This document shows positions 1 to 8,374 of a stretch of DNA of 64,000 nt, in pieces. This stretch comes from Streptomyces nodosus (lineage in GTDB: Bacteria; Actinomycetota; Actinomycetes; Streptomycetales; Streptomycetaceae). Position 1 is the first letter of the stretch, and each line of letters begins with the position of its first letter. The notes under the pieces are model-generated. The model worked only from the letters and a program-made list of their open reading frames with translations. It had not been told where the DNA came from and ran no database searches. A program made the position numbers and the translations under genes. Location: assembly GCF_008704995.1 (NCBI RefSeq), contig NZ_CP023747.1, positions 3,560,501-3,624,500 on the forward strand. Reading direction: 5' to 3'.

Positions 1-625
1 TCAGGCCCGCGATATCGGCGTCCGAGATGCCGTCGAGGTGCTTGACCAGGGCGCGCAGGCTGTTGCCGTGGGCGGCGATCAGGACCGTGCGGCCGGACAG
101 GAGGTCGGGGACGACCGAGTCGAACCAGTAGGGGAGCATCCGGACGACGACGTCCTTCAGGCACTCCGTCTGCGGGCGCAGCTCCGGCGGCAGGGCCGCG
201 TAGCGCGGGTCGGAGAACTGGGAGTACTCGGCGTCGCGGTCCAGCGGCGGCGGCGGGGTGTCATAGGAGCGGCGCCACAGCATGAACTGCTCCTCGCCGA
301 ACTCCTGGAGCGTCTGCGCCTTGTCCTTGCCCTGCAGGGCCCCGTAGTGCCGCTCGTTCAGGCGCCAGGAACGGTGGACCGGGATCCAGTGGCGGTCGGC
401 TGCCTCCAGCGCGAGCTGCGCGGTGCGGATCGCGCGCTTCTGGACGGAGGTGTGAACCACGTCGGGCAGCAGGCCGGCGTCCTTCAGCAGCTCACCGCCG
501 CGGACCGCCTCCTTCTCGCCCTTCTCGTTCAGGTTGACGTCCACCCAGCCGGTGAACAGGTTCTTCGCGTTCCACTCGCTCTCGCCGTGGCGGAGGAGGA
601 TCAGCTTGTACGGTGCGTCGGCCAT
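1..625 (-). CDS. gpmA: 2,3-bisphosphoglycerate-dependent phosphoglycerate mutase (3' end outside window)
   Basis: Glycolytic enzyme interconverting 3- and 2-phosphoglycerate in the cytosol. The reverse-strand reading frame opens with [19 protein letters not shown], so the phosphohistidine motif RHG lies at residues 12-14. It continues through the conserved [24 protein letters not shown] and [11 protein letters not shown] segments to the second catalytic histidine in [15 protein letters not shown] near residue 186. About 208 residues are visible of a family length near 250, so roughly 40 C-terminal residues are missing only because the window ends. The ATG start is the only sensible one because the family N-terminus is conserved. 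Identification is very secure; the dPGM (not the Mn-dependent iPGM) type is clear from the RHG motif. Confidence 0.97.
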   Translation of the reverse strand, partial: MADAPYKLILLRHGESEWNAKNLFTGWVDVNLNEKGEKEAVRGGELLKDAGLLPDVVHTSVQKRAIRTAQLALEAADRHWIPVHRSWRLNERHYGALQGKDKAQTLQEFGEEQFMLWRRSYDTPPPPLDRDAEYSQFSDPRYAALPPELRPQTECLKDVVVRMLPYWFDSVVPDLLSGRTVLIAAHGNSLRALVKHLDGISDADIAGL

Positions 626-800
626 GGCCCCGAGCGTAATCGACCCGCTTGATCGTCCGCGCGCCCGCCCGGCAGGCGGACCGCGGCCGAGGGGGCCGTC
701 CGACAGTTGACGGCTTCTGTTAATCGAGTAGCCGCCCGGGCAGCCGCTCTCGTAAGTTGTGCTCACCGCCACAGCCGCTTACATCCGGGGGGATCCCGTC

Positions 801-2102
801 ATGCCCGTCGCCGCCCTCAGGCGTGCCGTCCGCGAGTCCGTCTCCGGGCTTCCCCGCGAGTTCTGGTGGCTGTGGACCAGCACGCTCGTCAACCGGCTGG
901 GTGCCTTCGTCGCCACCTTCATGGCGCTCTATCTGACCCTCGGACGCGGCTACTCCGCCTCGTACGCCGGTCTCGTCGCATCCCTGCACGGCCTGGGCGG
1001 TGTCATCTCCTCCCTCGTCGCGGGCGTGATGACCGACCGGCTCGGGCGGCGGCCGACCCTGCTGATCGCCCAGTCGTCCACGGCCGTCTCCGTCGCCCTG
1101 CTCGGATTCATGCACGACCCGGTGGCCATCGCCGCCGTCGCCTTCCTGGTCGGGATGGCGAGCAACGCCTCCCGCCCCGCGGTGCAGGCGATGATGGCCG
1201 ACATCGTCCGGCCCGAGGACCGGGTGCGGGCCTTCTCCCTCAACTACTGGGCGATCAACCTGGGTTTCGCCGTCTCCGCCATGGGTGCCGGCTTCATCGC
1301 CAAGTACAGCTATCTCGCCGGGTTCCTGATCGAGGCGGCGATGACGATGGCCTGCGCGATCGTCGTCTTTGTGAAGCTGCCCGAGTCACGGCCCACCCGG
1401 ATCAGCAAGGGGTCGGCCGAGGAGGTCGGGCTCGGCACCGTGCTGCGCGACGGCCGCTTCATGAGCGTGGTCGGGCTGTCCTTCCTGGTCGCCGTCATCT
1501 TCCAGCAGGGGTCCGTGGGCCTGCCGGTGGCGATGGGCAGGGCCGGTTTCACCCCCGCCGACTACGGCCTGGCGGTCGCCGTCAACGGTTTTCTGATCGT
1601 GGCGCTGCAGCTGCCGGTCACCCGGTTCATCGAGCGTCGTGACCCGCGTCAGCTGCTGATCGTCTCGTCGCTGCTCGCGGGCTACGGCTTCGGACTGACC
1701 GCCTTCGCGGGCTCGGTCGCCGTCTTCGCTCTCACGGTCTGTGTGTGGACCATGGCGGAGATCGTCAACGCGCCCGTCCAGACCGGTCTCGTGGTCCGCC
1801 TCTCCCCCACCCATGGGCGCGGCCGCTACCAGGGCATGTACACCCTGTCCTGGGCGGTGGCGGCCCTGATCGCCCCGCTGATGTCCGGCCTGGTCATCGA
1901 CCGGTTCGGCGCGAAGTGGCTGTGGGGGATGTGCGCGGTGGTGGGCATGGTCGCCGCGGCCGGGTACGCACTCCTGATGCGCCGCCTCCCGGCACAGGAG
2001 AAGGCCGGGGAGACGGCCAGGGAGACAACCGAGGTGACGGCGGCGAAGACGGATGCGGCGACGGCGGAGGCCGGGGCCGAGGCGGCGGTCAACAGGGTCT
2101 GA
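801..2102 (+). CDS. MFS transporter, drug-efflux type
   Basis: A 433-residue membrane protein with about twelve hydrophobic segments, the usual length of a major facilitator. The loop after the second helix carries the motif-A signature in GVMTDRLGRRPTL near residue 76. A second, degenerate copy (ERRDPRQLL) lies in the middle. The last 40 residues are a soluble Ala/Thr/Glu-rich tail. I chose ATG 801 because the protein then begins just before the family-typical SGLPREFWWLWTSTLVNRLG; a GTG at 759 would add 14 residues without clear function. It stands alone, transcribed away from gpmA. Substrate cannot be read from sequence; export of a toxic compound is only the common role of such proteins. 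Confidence 0.88.
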   Translation: MPVAALRRAVRESVSGLPREFWWLWTSTLVNRLGAFVATFMALYLTLGRGYSASYAGLVASLHGLGGVISSLVAGVMTDRLGRRPTLLIAQSSTAVSVALLGFMHDPVAIAAVAFLVGMASNASRPAVQAMMADIVRPEDRVRAFSLNYWAINLGFAVSAMGAGFIAKYSYLAGFLIEAAMTMACAIVVFVKLPESRPTRISKGSAEEVGLGTVLRDGRFMSVVGLSFLVAVIFQQGSVGLPVAMGRAGFTPADYGLAVAVNGFLIVALQLPVTRFIERRDPRQLLIVSSLLAGYGFGLTAFAGSVAVFALTVCVWTMAEIVNAPVQTGLVVRLSPTHGRGRYQGMYTLSWAVAALIAPLMSGLVIDRFGAKWLWGMCAVVGMVAAAGYALLMRRLPAQEKAGETARETTEVTAAKTDAATAEAGAEAAVNRV

Positions 2103-2122
2103 GGACCGGCCCCCACACGGCC

Positions 2123-2551
2123 TCATGGATGCAGCCGGGCCCCCTTGACGACCTTGTCCACCGCGTTCCTCGGCCCGTACACCGCGAGCCCCACCAGATC
2201 CAGCTCCCCCGTCGGCACTGCCCGTACGGCCGCCCGGTTGTCGCGGTCGTTGCCCGTGCCGAACAGGTCCGAGGTGAAGACCGAGCGCGGCAGGGAACGG
2301 GACAGGGCCCGGGTGTGGGCGGACCTCAGCGTCTCCTTGCCGCCCTCGAAGACCAGCACCGGCTGGCGGAACATCGGGAGGTACGGCACCTGGTCGGCGT
2401 CCTCGTAGGGCTCGCCGATCACCTCCGGGATCTCCGGGCCGAGGCCGCTGACCAGGAAGGCGGTGACATTCAGCCGCTGCCAGGTCTCCAGGTCCTCACG
2501 CAGCAGTACGGCGATCTTGGTGTCGAAGCGGATCGGTGGGGCGTCGTTCAT
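2123..2551 (-). CDS. DUF2000 family protein
   Basis: A 142-residue soluble protein beginning MNDAPPIRFDTKIAVLL and containing QVPYLPMFRQPVLVFEGG, both typical of the DUF2000 family. These small alpha/beta proteins have unknown biochemical function and are often encoded beside a regulator. It is divergent from the AraC-type gene at 2601, with only 49 bp between the two starts, so the regulator probably controls both. The longer frame upstream of the chosen ATG runs into the promoter of the divergent gene and was rejected. Confidence 0.8.
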   Translation of the reverse strand: MNDAPPIRFDTKIAVLLREDLETWQRLNVTAFLVSGLGPEIPEVIGEPYEDADQVPYLPMFRQPVLVFEGGKETLRSAHTRALSRSLPRSVFTSDLFGTGNDRDNRAAVRAVPTGELDLVGLAVYGPRNAVDKVVKGARLHP

Positions 2552-2600
2552 ATGCTCAGCCTGCTCCGCGGGGCACGGGACCGTCTTGTACGTTCTTTGC

Positions 2601-3401
2601 ATGTCCGCCCAGCGTGAAGTCTCCGCCTGGCGCCCCCGGATCCCGGGTGTCGTGGAGGTCTTCCACGCCCACTTCACCGAGTACGCCTACCCGATGCACG
2701 TCCATGAGGCCTGGACCCTGCTCATCGTGGACGACGGCGCGGTGCGGTACGACCTCGACCGGCACGAGCACGGTACCCCGCACGACACGGTGTCCCTGCT
2801 GCCGCCGCACATCCCGCACAACGGCGCCCCGGCCACCCCGCACGGCTTCCGTAAACGCGTCCTGTATCTCGACGGTACCCGGCTGGCCGAGGACCTCGTC
2901 GGACCCGCCGTCGACGCACCCGATCTGCGCGATCCGGTGCTGCGGCGGCGCGTCGGGCAGTTGCACCACGCACTCACGCACCCCGGGGACGAGCTGGAGG
3001 CCGAGAGCAGGCTGACGCTCATCGGCGAACGGCTGCGCGCCCATCTCCAGCCGCGACTGGTCCGTACCGGTCCGCGCCCCGACCCGGCGCTCGCCCGCAG
3101 TCTGCGGGAACTGCTCGACGAACGGCTGACGGGAGGCATCTCACTGGACGAGGCGGCGGCGCTGGTCCACGCCCATCCGGCCCATCTGGTACGGACGTTC
3201 AGCGGGGCCTACGGCATCGCGCCGCACCAGTATCTGATGTCCCGCCGCGTCGACCGCGCCCGTCGGCTGCTGCTCGCCGGGCTCCCGCCGGGCGAGGTGG
3301 CCTCGGCGACCGGCTTCTACGACCAGTCCCATCTCACCCGGCACTTCAGAAAACTGGTGGGGGTGCCCCCGGGGCGGTACGCGCGAACGGCGCGGAAGTG
3401 A
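2601..3401 (+). CDS. AraC-family transcriptional regulator
   Basis: A 266-residue regulator. Residues 10-95 form a cupin-like sensing domain (FHAHFTEYAYPMHVHEAW, then SLLPPHIPHNGAP). Residues 165-266 form the two helix-turn-helix units of the AraC/XylS family, ending in the diagnostic ASATGFYDQSHLTRHFRKLVG. The start is ATG 2601, which follows a -10-like TACGTT (2589-2594) by six bases, so the mRNA may be leaderless. It is divergent from a DUF2000 gene, which is the likely target together with itself. The inducer is unknown. Confidence 0.92.
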   Translation: MSAQREVSAWRPRIPGVVEVFHAHFTEYAYPMHVHEAWTLLIVDDGAVRYDLDRHEHGTPHDTVSLLPPHIPHNGAPATPHGFRKRVLYLDGTRLAEDLVGPAVDAPDLRDPVLRRRVGQLHHALTHPGDELEAESRLTLIGERLRAHLQPRLVRTGPRPDPALARSLRELLDERLTGGISLDEAAALVHAHPAHLVRTFSGAYGIAPHQYLMSRRVDRARRLLLAGLPPGEVASATGFYDQSHLTRHFRKLVGVPPGRYARTARK

Positions 3402-3424
3402 GCGGCCGGTGGGAAGCCGGCCGC
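3402..3424. terminator. bidirectional stem-loop terminator
   Basis: Perfect 8-bp arms GCGGCCGG and CCGGCCGC separated by TGGGAAG. It sits exactly between the convergent stop codons of the AraC gene (3401) and the YbjN gene (3428), so it can serve both strands. No U-tract, as is usual in Streptomyces. Confidence 0.6.
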
Positions 3425-3427
3425 GGG

Positions 3428-3931
3428 TCAGCTTCCGGGGCGTTCGGTCAGATGACGGAACGCCTCCAGATTGCGGGTCGACTCGCCACGTGACACCCGC
3501 CAGGCGTACTCCTTGCGGATCGCGGTCGCGAACCCCAGTTCCAGAAGGGTGTTGAAGCCGCCGTCCGCCGCCTCCAGGACCGAGCCGAGCAGCCGGTCCA
3601 CCTCGTCCGCGGTGACCGCGGCCAGCGACAGCCTGCCGGTCAGATAGATGTCGCCCAGCGGATCGACGGCGTAACCCACCCCGTACAGCTTGAGGTTGCG
3701 CTCCAGCAGCCAGCGGTGCACCGCGGGCTCGTTCTCGTCGGGGTGCCGGATCACAAAGGCGTTGAGGGAGAGCGAGTGCCTGCCGACGATCAGCGAGAGG
3801 GTCGTCGACAGCTTGCGCGTCCCGGGGAGCTTCACGACGTACGAACCGGGCTGCGGGCTCTCCCACTCCAGCTCGGCGTCCTCGAGGACCCCTTCGATGA
3901 CCCGCCCCGCCGACCGCTGTTCGTCAGACAT
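3428..3931 (-). CDS. YbjN domain-containing protein
   Basis: A 167-residue cytosolic alpha/beta protein of the YbjN (bacterial sensory transduction regulator) family, whose fold resembles type III secretion chaperones. Recognisable stretches are YVVKLPGTRKLSTTLSLIVG, FVIRHPDENEPAVHRWLLE and LYGVGYAVDPLGDIYLTG. It lies 57 bp downstream of mshA on the same strand and may be co-transcribed with it. That neighbourhood is, to my knowledge, conserved in actinomycetes, but no role in mycothiol synthesis is established. Confidence 0.85.
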   Translation of the reverse strand: MSDEQRSAGRVIEGVLEDAELEWESPQPGSYVVKLPGTRKLSTTLSLIVGRHSLSLNAFVIRHPDENEPAVHRWLLERNLKLYGVGYAVDPLGDIYLTGRLSLAAVTADEVDRLLGSVLEAADGGFNTLLELGFATAIRKEYAWRVSRGESTRNLEAFRHLTERPGS

Positions 3932-3988
3932 GCTCGGAGCGTACGTGACGGGTGTCAGCCGTGGTATGCGCGTGCCCGGTGATGGGTG

Positions 3989-5329
3989 TCAGCCGTGATA
4001 TGTCCGCGCCCGGCGCCGGTGCGCCTGTACGGCCGCCGTGTACACCCCGGCCGTGGCCGAGGCCGCCGTGTCCCAGCCGAACGACTGGGCGTGACGGGCG
4101 GCGGCCGCGCCCATGCGGGTGCTCAGTTCCGGACGGTCGGCGAACTCGCGCAGCACGCGGGCGTAGGCGGCCGGTTCGTGTCCCTGGACCAGAAAGCCGG
4201 TCCGTCCGTCCCGCACGGCGACGGGCAGCCCGCCGACCGCGGCCGCGAGCACCGGGGTACCGGCCGCCTGGGCCTCGATGGCCACCAGCCCGAAGGACTC
4301 GTTGTACGACGGCATGACCAGCACGGAGGCGGCGCGGAACCAGTCCGCGAGCCGTTCCTGTTCCACGGGCGGGCGGAAGCGCACCACATCCGCTATGCCC
4401 AGCCGGGCCGCCAGCTTCTGCAGGCCCTCGGGCTTGGTGAGGCCGCTGCCGCTGGGGCCGCCCACCACGGGCACCACGATGCGGGAGCGCAGTTCGGGAC
4501 GTTCGTCGAGGAGGACGGCGACGGCGCGCAGCAGTACATCGGGCGCCTTGAGGGGCTGGATGCGGCCCGCGAAGAGGGGGATCAGCGCGTCCTGCGGCAG
4601 CCCGAGCCTGGAGCGGGCGGCGGCCCGGCCGTCGGCGGGCCGGAAGCGCTCCAGGTTGACGCCCGGGTGCACGACGGCCACCTTGCCCGGGGCGGCGGCG
4701 TAGTGCCGGACGAGCTCTCCGGCCTCGTCCTCGGTGTTGGCGATGAGCCGGTCGGCCGCGGAGACGATCTGAGTCTCGCCGATCACCCGGGCGGCGGGCT
4801 CGGGGGTGTCGCCCTCGGCGAGCGACGCGTTCTTGACCTTGGCCATGGTGTGCATGGCGTGCACCAGGGGGGCGCCCCAGCGCTGGGCGGCGAGCCAGCC
4901 GACATGGCCGGAGAGCCAGTAGTGGGAGTGCACCAGGTCGTAGTAACCGGGGCGGTGTCCGGCCCAGGCCTGCATCACACCGTGGGTGAAGGCGCAGAGC
5001 TGGGCGGGGAGGTCCTCCTTGGCGAGCCCCTCGTAGGGTCCGGCGTCGACATGCCGGACGAGCACGCCGGGGGTGAGTTCCACCACGGGCGGGAGGGCGG
5101 CCGTGGTGGCCCGGGTGAAGATCTCGACCTCGATGTTGATCGCGGCGAGACGCTGGGCCAGCTCCACGATGTAGACGTTCATACCGCCGGCGTCGCCCGT
5201 GCCGGGCTGGTGGAGCGGCGAGGTGTGCACGGAGAGCATGGCGACGCGCCGCGGCCTGCGGTGCGGCAGCCGCAGCCGCGGGGGAGCCGCTGTGGAACGA
5301 CGCCCGAGCCTGCTGACGTACTGGCTCAC
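3989..5329 (-). CDS. mshA: D-inositol-3-phosphate glycosyltransferase (mycothiol step 1)
   Basis: Transfers GlcNAc from UDP-GlcNAc to 1L-myo-inositol-1-phosphate, the first step of mycothiol synthesis. The 446-residue protein has the GT-B fold of family GT4: acceptor-side [20 protein letters not shown] near residue 33, then [19 protein letters not shown]. The C-terminal nucleotide-sugar site holds [15 protein letters not shown] and the E-x7-E motif in [19 protein letters not shown] chose GTG 5329 because AAGGAGG lies eight bases before it; the frame extends upstream to 5416 but that extension is Pro/Arg-rich and lacks a ribosome site. mshD, the last enzyme of the pathway, is also in this window at 41506. 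Confidence 0.95.
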   Translation of the reverse strand: MSQYVSRLGRRSTAAPPRLRLPHRRPRRVAMLSVHTSPLHQPGTGDAGGMNVYIVELAQRLAAINIEVEIFTRATTAALPPVVELTPGVLVRHVDAGPYEGLAKEDLPAQLCAFTHGVMQAWAGHRPGYYDLVHSHYWLSGHVGWLAAQRWGAPLVHAMHTMAKVKNASLAEGDTPEPAARVIGETQIVSAADRLIANTEDEAGELVRHYAAAPGKVAVVHPGVNLERFRPADGRAAARSRLGLPQDALIPLFAGRIQPLKAPDVLLRAVAVLLDERPELRSRIVVPVVGGPSGSGLTKPEGLQKLAARLGIADVVRFRPPVEQERLADWFRAASVLVMPSYNESFGLVAIEAQAAGTPVLAAAVGGLPVAVRDGRTGFLVQGHEPAAYARVLREFADRPELSTRMGAAAARHAQSFGWDTAASATAGVYTAAVQAHRRRARTYHG

Positions 5330-5516
5330 CTGGCGCTCCTCCTTGTTGCGGGCATGCCGGACGGGAAGGCGCTCACCTCCCCCAAGGAGTGCGAACGCCG
5401 GAGGGGGACGCTCCATTTCCCTCCAGGATGCCTTTGCTGAATCATTACCTTCTATCGCTCAACCGTTCGAGCCGCATGGGCGTACGCGGGCGCCGGTACG
5501 CCAGCTGCACACGGGC

Positions 5517-5565
5517 GGGCGGTCGAGCGGCCGGGCAGCCGGGGCGGGCAGTCGAGCGGCCGGGC
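5517..5565. repeat. 20-bp direct repeat, GC-rich
   Basis: Two copies (5517-5536 and 5546-5565) that differ at one base, each containing GTCGAGCGGCCGGGC. They lie in the 357-bp gap between divergent mshA and the gene at 5687. Function unknown; it could be simple replication slippage. Confidence 0.6.
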
Positions 5566-5618
5566 CGGGCGGTCGGCCCGCCGGTCGGTCGCCCCCCGCC
5601 GGTCACCCAAGGCTCGGG

Positions 5619-5645
5619 TTATCCACAAGGCCCGGGTTGTCCACA
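5619..5645 (+). promoter_or_regulatory. pair of DnaA-box-like 9-mers
   Basis: TTATCCACA (5619-5627) and TTGTCCACA (5637-5645) lie in the same orientation with starts 18 bp apart. The first is the E. coli DnaA-box consensus and the second is the Streptomyces consensus, as generally described. They are just upstream of the -10 box of the gene at 5687. They could bind DnaA for transcription control or titration. Too few for an origin, and no origin genes are nearby. Confidence 0.55.
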
Positions 5646-5686
5646 GGCTGCCCACCCCCTCCTCGGGGCCGCTTACTCTCATACGC

Positions 5687-6511
5687 ATGTCAACCCGCGC
5701 CGCGTCCCGCCCCGTGGGTACGGTGACGCGCGGGACCACCAACCCGAACCGGCTGCGCCGGATGGACCGATGGATCGCCGCGGTCCACGGCTCGGAGCTC
5801 CGCCGCACGGCGGATCCCGTGGCCGTCGACCTCGGATACGGGGCCTCCCCCTGGACCGCGGTGGAGCTGCTGGGGCGGCTGCGCACCGCGGCACCCCGCA
5901 CCCGTGTGGTGGGCGTCGAGATCGAGCCCTCCCGGGTCGCCGCCGCGCGTCCGTACACCCGCGAGGGCCTGGTCTTCCGGCACGGTGGCTTCGAGGTGCC
6001 GGTGCCGGTGCCGGGCCGGCCGTCCCTGATCCGTGCCGCGAACGTCCTGCGGCAGTACGAGGAGCACCAGGTCGCCGCCGTCTGGCAGCGGCTGTGCGCC
6101 CGGCTCGCGCCCGCCGACCCGGTGAGCGGCTCCCGCGGCGGACTGCTCGTCGAGGGCACCTGCGACGAGATCGGCCGCCGCCATGTATGGGTCGCCCTCG
6201 GCCCCGAGGGCCCGCGCACGGTCACCTTCGCCACCCGGCTGGGCTCCCTGGACCGCCCGTCCGACCTGGCCGAGCGGCTCCCGAAGGCGCTCATCCACCG
6301 CAATGTCCCCGGGGAGTCCGTGCACGCCTTTCTGCGGGACTTCGACCGTGCCTGGGCCGCCGCCGCACCCTATGCCTCCTACGGCGCGCGCCAGCGCTGG
6401 ATACGCACGGTCCGCCGGCTGACGGCGGACTGGCCGGTGACCGACGGCCCCGCGCGCTGGCGCCAGGGAGAAGTCACCGTGGCCTGGGGGGCGTTGGCAC
6501 CCCGGCACTGA
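5687..6511 (+). CDS. class I SAM-dependent methyltransferase-like protein
   Basis: A 274-residue protein with a Rossmann-type motif I, PVAVDLGYGASPWTAVELL, at about residues 44-62. An acidic strand-2 end follows in VVGVEIEPSRVAAARPYT, both expected for AdoMet binding. The C-terminal half (LLVEGTCDEIGRRHVWVAL and onward) has no motif I can assign to a substrate class. ATG 5687 follows TACTCT (5674-5679) by seven bases, suggesting a leaderless mRNA. It stands between mshA (divergent) and a cell-wall hydrolase gene. The activity is inferred from the fold only. Confidence 0.75.
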   Translation: MSTRAASRPVGTVTRGTTNPNRLRRMDRWIAAVHGSELRRTADPVAVDLGYGASPWTAVELLGRLRTAAPRTRVVGVEIEPSRVAAARPYTREGLVFRHGGFEVPVPVPGRPSLIRAANVLRQYEEHQVAAVWQRLCARLAPADPVSGSRGGLLVEGTCDEIGRRHVWVALGPEGPRTVTFATRLGSLDRPSDLAERLPKALIHRNVPGESVHAFLRDFDRAWAAAAPYASYGARQRWIRTVRRLTADWPVTDGPARWRQGEVTVAWGALAPRH

Positions 6512-6737
6512 CCCGTACCGATCCGCGGGGAACGATCCCCCTGAGCCGTTCGTCACATTCGCGGGGAGATCGTCTACGGGGGCATCCGAAGGGGGAGGCA
6601 GATCGTCGCACTAGGTGCGGCAGCAGGAGGAGTTTTCCGCGCGCTCAGTCCTGCCTCTGTCACTCTGCGCGCCGGCGTGGCACGATCCCCCCGGCGTCTG
6701 CACGTTACTGACGAGACATCAGATATGGGGGCGAAGT

Positions 6738-7838
6738 ATGGGAACGGGAAAACGGGTCCTGGGCACGGCGGCCGTCGCTCTGGTCTGTGCGGTCACCGTG
6801 CTGGGCACACCGGGTGCGGCGCTCGCCGACCCGGGACGGCCGGCCCCGGCGCCCACACCCTCCCGGGGGACAGCCGCCTCCGGGGATCCGGCCATGAGGC
6901 CGGACGAGGACCTCGAGGCCGTCCGCGCACAGTTGGACACGCTGTATCACGACGCCGCGGTCGCCACCGACGCGTACAACGCCGCCCAGGAGAAGACCGA
7001 GAAGCAGTCGGCGCAGATCGTCCGGCTGGCCCAGGAGATCGTCGAGGGCCGGGAGAAACTGGCCGAGTTGAAGGACCGTGCGGGCGCCGCGGCCCGCGCC
7101 CAGTACCGCGGCGAGGCACTGCCGCCGGAGGTCCGACTCTGGCTCAGCGACAACCCGCAGGAGTTCCTCGACGATGTGGGCACCGTGCGCCAGGGGCAGC
7201 GTGCCACCGAGGGACTGCTCGCCGAGATGACGCGCACCCAGCAGGACTTGGAGCAGTACGCGCACGACGCCTCCGACCGCTGGACCGAACTCGAGGCCAA
7301 CCGCAAGGCCAAGGCCGAGGCCAAGAAGAAGATCGAGAAGCAGATCGCCGCCGCGAAGAAGCTCGAGTCGCGGCTGAAGAAGCAGGAGCGGGAGCGGCTG
7401 CGGCAGTTGGAGCGGGCGGCCGCCCGCCGGGCACAGACGGCCTGGCTCGGCACCGGGATACTCGAGGAGATCCGCGGAAAGGCCTCCTCGCAGGGCGCGA
7501 AGGCCGTAACCTTCGCGACCGACCAGATCGGCAAACCGTATGTATGGGGCGCCGTCGGCCCCGCCTCGTACGACTGCTCGGGGCTGACCTCCAAGGCGTG
7601 GGCCGCGGCCGGCCGGGGCATTCCGCGCACCTCGCAGGAGCAGTGGCGACAGCTCAGACATGTCGACGTCAAGGACATGCGCCCCGGCGACCTGATCATC
7701 TACTTCCACGACGCCAGCCATGTGGCGATGTACATCGGCGACGGAGCGATCGTCCACGCCCCGCGTCCGGGACGCACGGTGACGATCGCGGGCGCGGGCT
7801 CGATGCCGATCCTGGGGGTCGTACGCCCCGACGCATGA
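6738..7838 (+). CDS. secreted NlpC/P60 (C40) peptidoglycan hydrolase
   Basis: A 366-residue exported endopeptidase that probably cleaves peptidoglycan stem peptides. Residues 1-33 are a signal peptide with cleavage likely after AALA. Residues 60-250 are a charged coiled coil rich in Lys/Glu/Ala, as in RipA-like hydrolases. The C-terminal domain starts near AVTFATDQIGKPYVWG; it holds the catalytic Cys in YDCSGLT, the His in ASHVAMYIGDG and a polar residue in IVHAPRPG. The start ATG 6738 was chosen because it directly precedes the signal peptide; upstream in-frame codons have no export features. The 226-bp leader was examined for a c-di-AMP riboswitch and no convincing one was seen. Confidence 0.93.
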   Translation: MGTGKRVLGTAAVALVCAVTVLGTPGAALADPGRPAPAPTPSRGTAASGDPAMRPDEDLEAVRAQLDTLYHDAAVATDAYNAAQEKTEKQSAQIVRLAQEIVEGREKLAELKDRAGAAARAQYRGEALPPEVRLWLSDNPQEFLDDVGTVRQGQRATEGLLAEMTRTQQDLEQYAHDASDRWTELEANRKAKAEAKKKIEKQIAAAKKLESRLKKQERERLRQLERAAARRAQTAWLGTGILEEIRGKASSQGAKAVTFATDQIGKPYVWGAVGPASYDCSGLTSKAWAAAGRGIPRTSQEQWRQLRHVDVKDMRPGDLIIYFHDASHVAMYIGDGAIVHAPRPGRTVTIAGAGSMPILGVVRPDA

Positions 7839-8374
7839 GCCCCACGGCAACGGGCGACGACCGGAGCGGAGGCCGAGTCCGGCGCCACACAGGGGCCGAG
7901 GGGGCGGGCCCATGGTCGAGGCGAGACGGAGCCAGGAGCCCTCCCTGACCGGGGCGGGCGAGGGCACCGAGGGTGCTCAACGGCCGTGCCGACGCACCGT
8001 TTCGGGCGATATGCCCCATCTCATGGGACACCGTGGGTGACGAGGGTCATGCACGTGAAGAGGGCCATACGGACGACGGGCGCCCCACTCAGGCACCTCT
8101 TTGCGCGACGGGCCCCATCGTGGGGCAGACCCATAGGGGCGGACCCGGGGCAGTCCCGCCCCCGAAGCCCCCACCCCTGCGTGACTTTCGTCATCCCCGA
8201 CGGGGCCCCCGGTGTCCAACTGCGATACCGGATGCGGCATATGCCACCGGCCGGATGCACCACGGCATCCCGTCGGGCATTCCGTTGGGGGCCCGGCTAC
8301 CGCTAGTGTCCCCGTCGGTGGGTCGAGGTCCCTCGCCCCACCGTGTTCGGGGGGAGGGAAGGAACCCGACGACA
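7839..8374. other. 536-bp intergenic region without a supported gene
   Basis: The stretch between the NlpC/P60 gene and the phosphatase gene is rich in short G- and C-runs and small hairpins, for example GGCCCCATCGTGGGGC near 8112. No reading frame has gene-like composition with a ribosome site. The open frame that joins the downstream phosphatase here is only an upstream extension. The 3' end contains a good ribosome site for that gene (GGGGGAGGGAAGGA, 8350-8363). It probably holds a long regulated leader or promoter. Confidence 0.5.

Noticed and set aside
5389..6711. Long + strand frame of 440 codons overlapping the methyltransferase-like gene
   Set aside because: It is Arg/Gly/Pro-rich and shadows the real gene in a shifted frame, as is usual in high-GC DNA.
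6512..6737. Possible c-di-AMP (ydaO-type) riboswitch upstream of the NlpC/P60 gene
   Set aside because: Such riboswitches are common before cell-wall hydrolases in Streptomyces, but I could not find the conserved core elements in this leader. A covariance-model search would decide.
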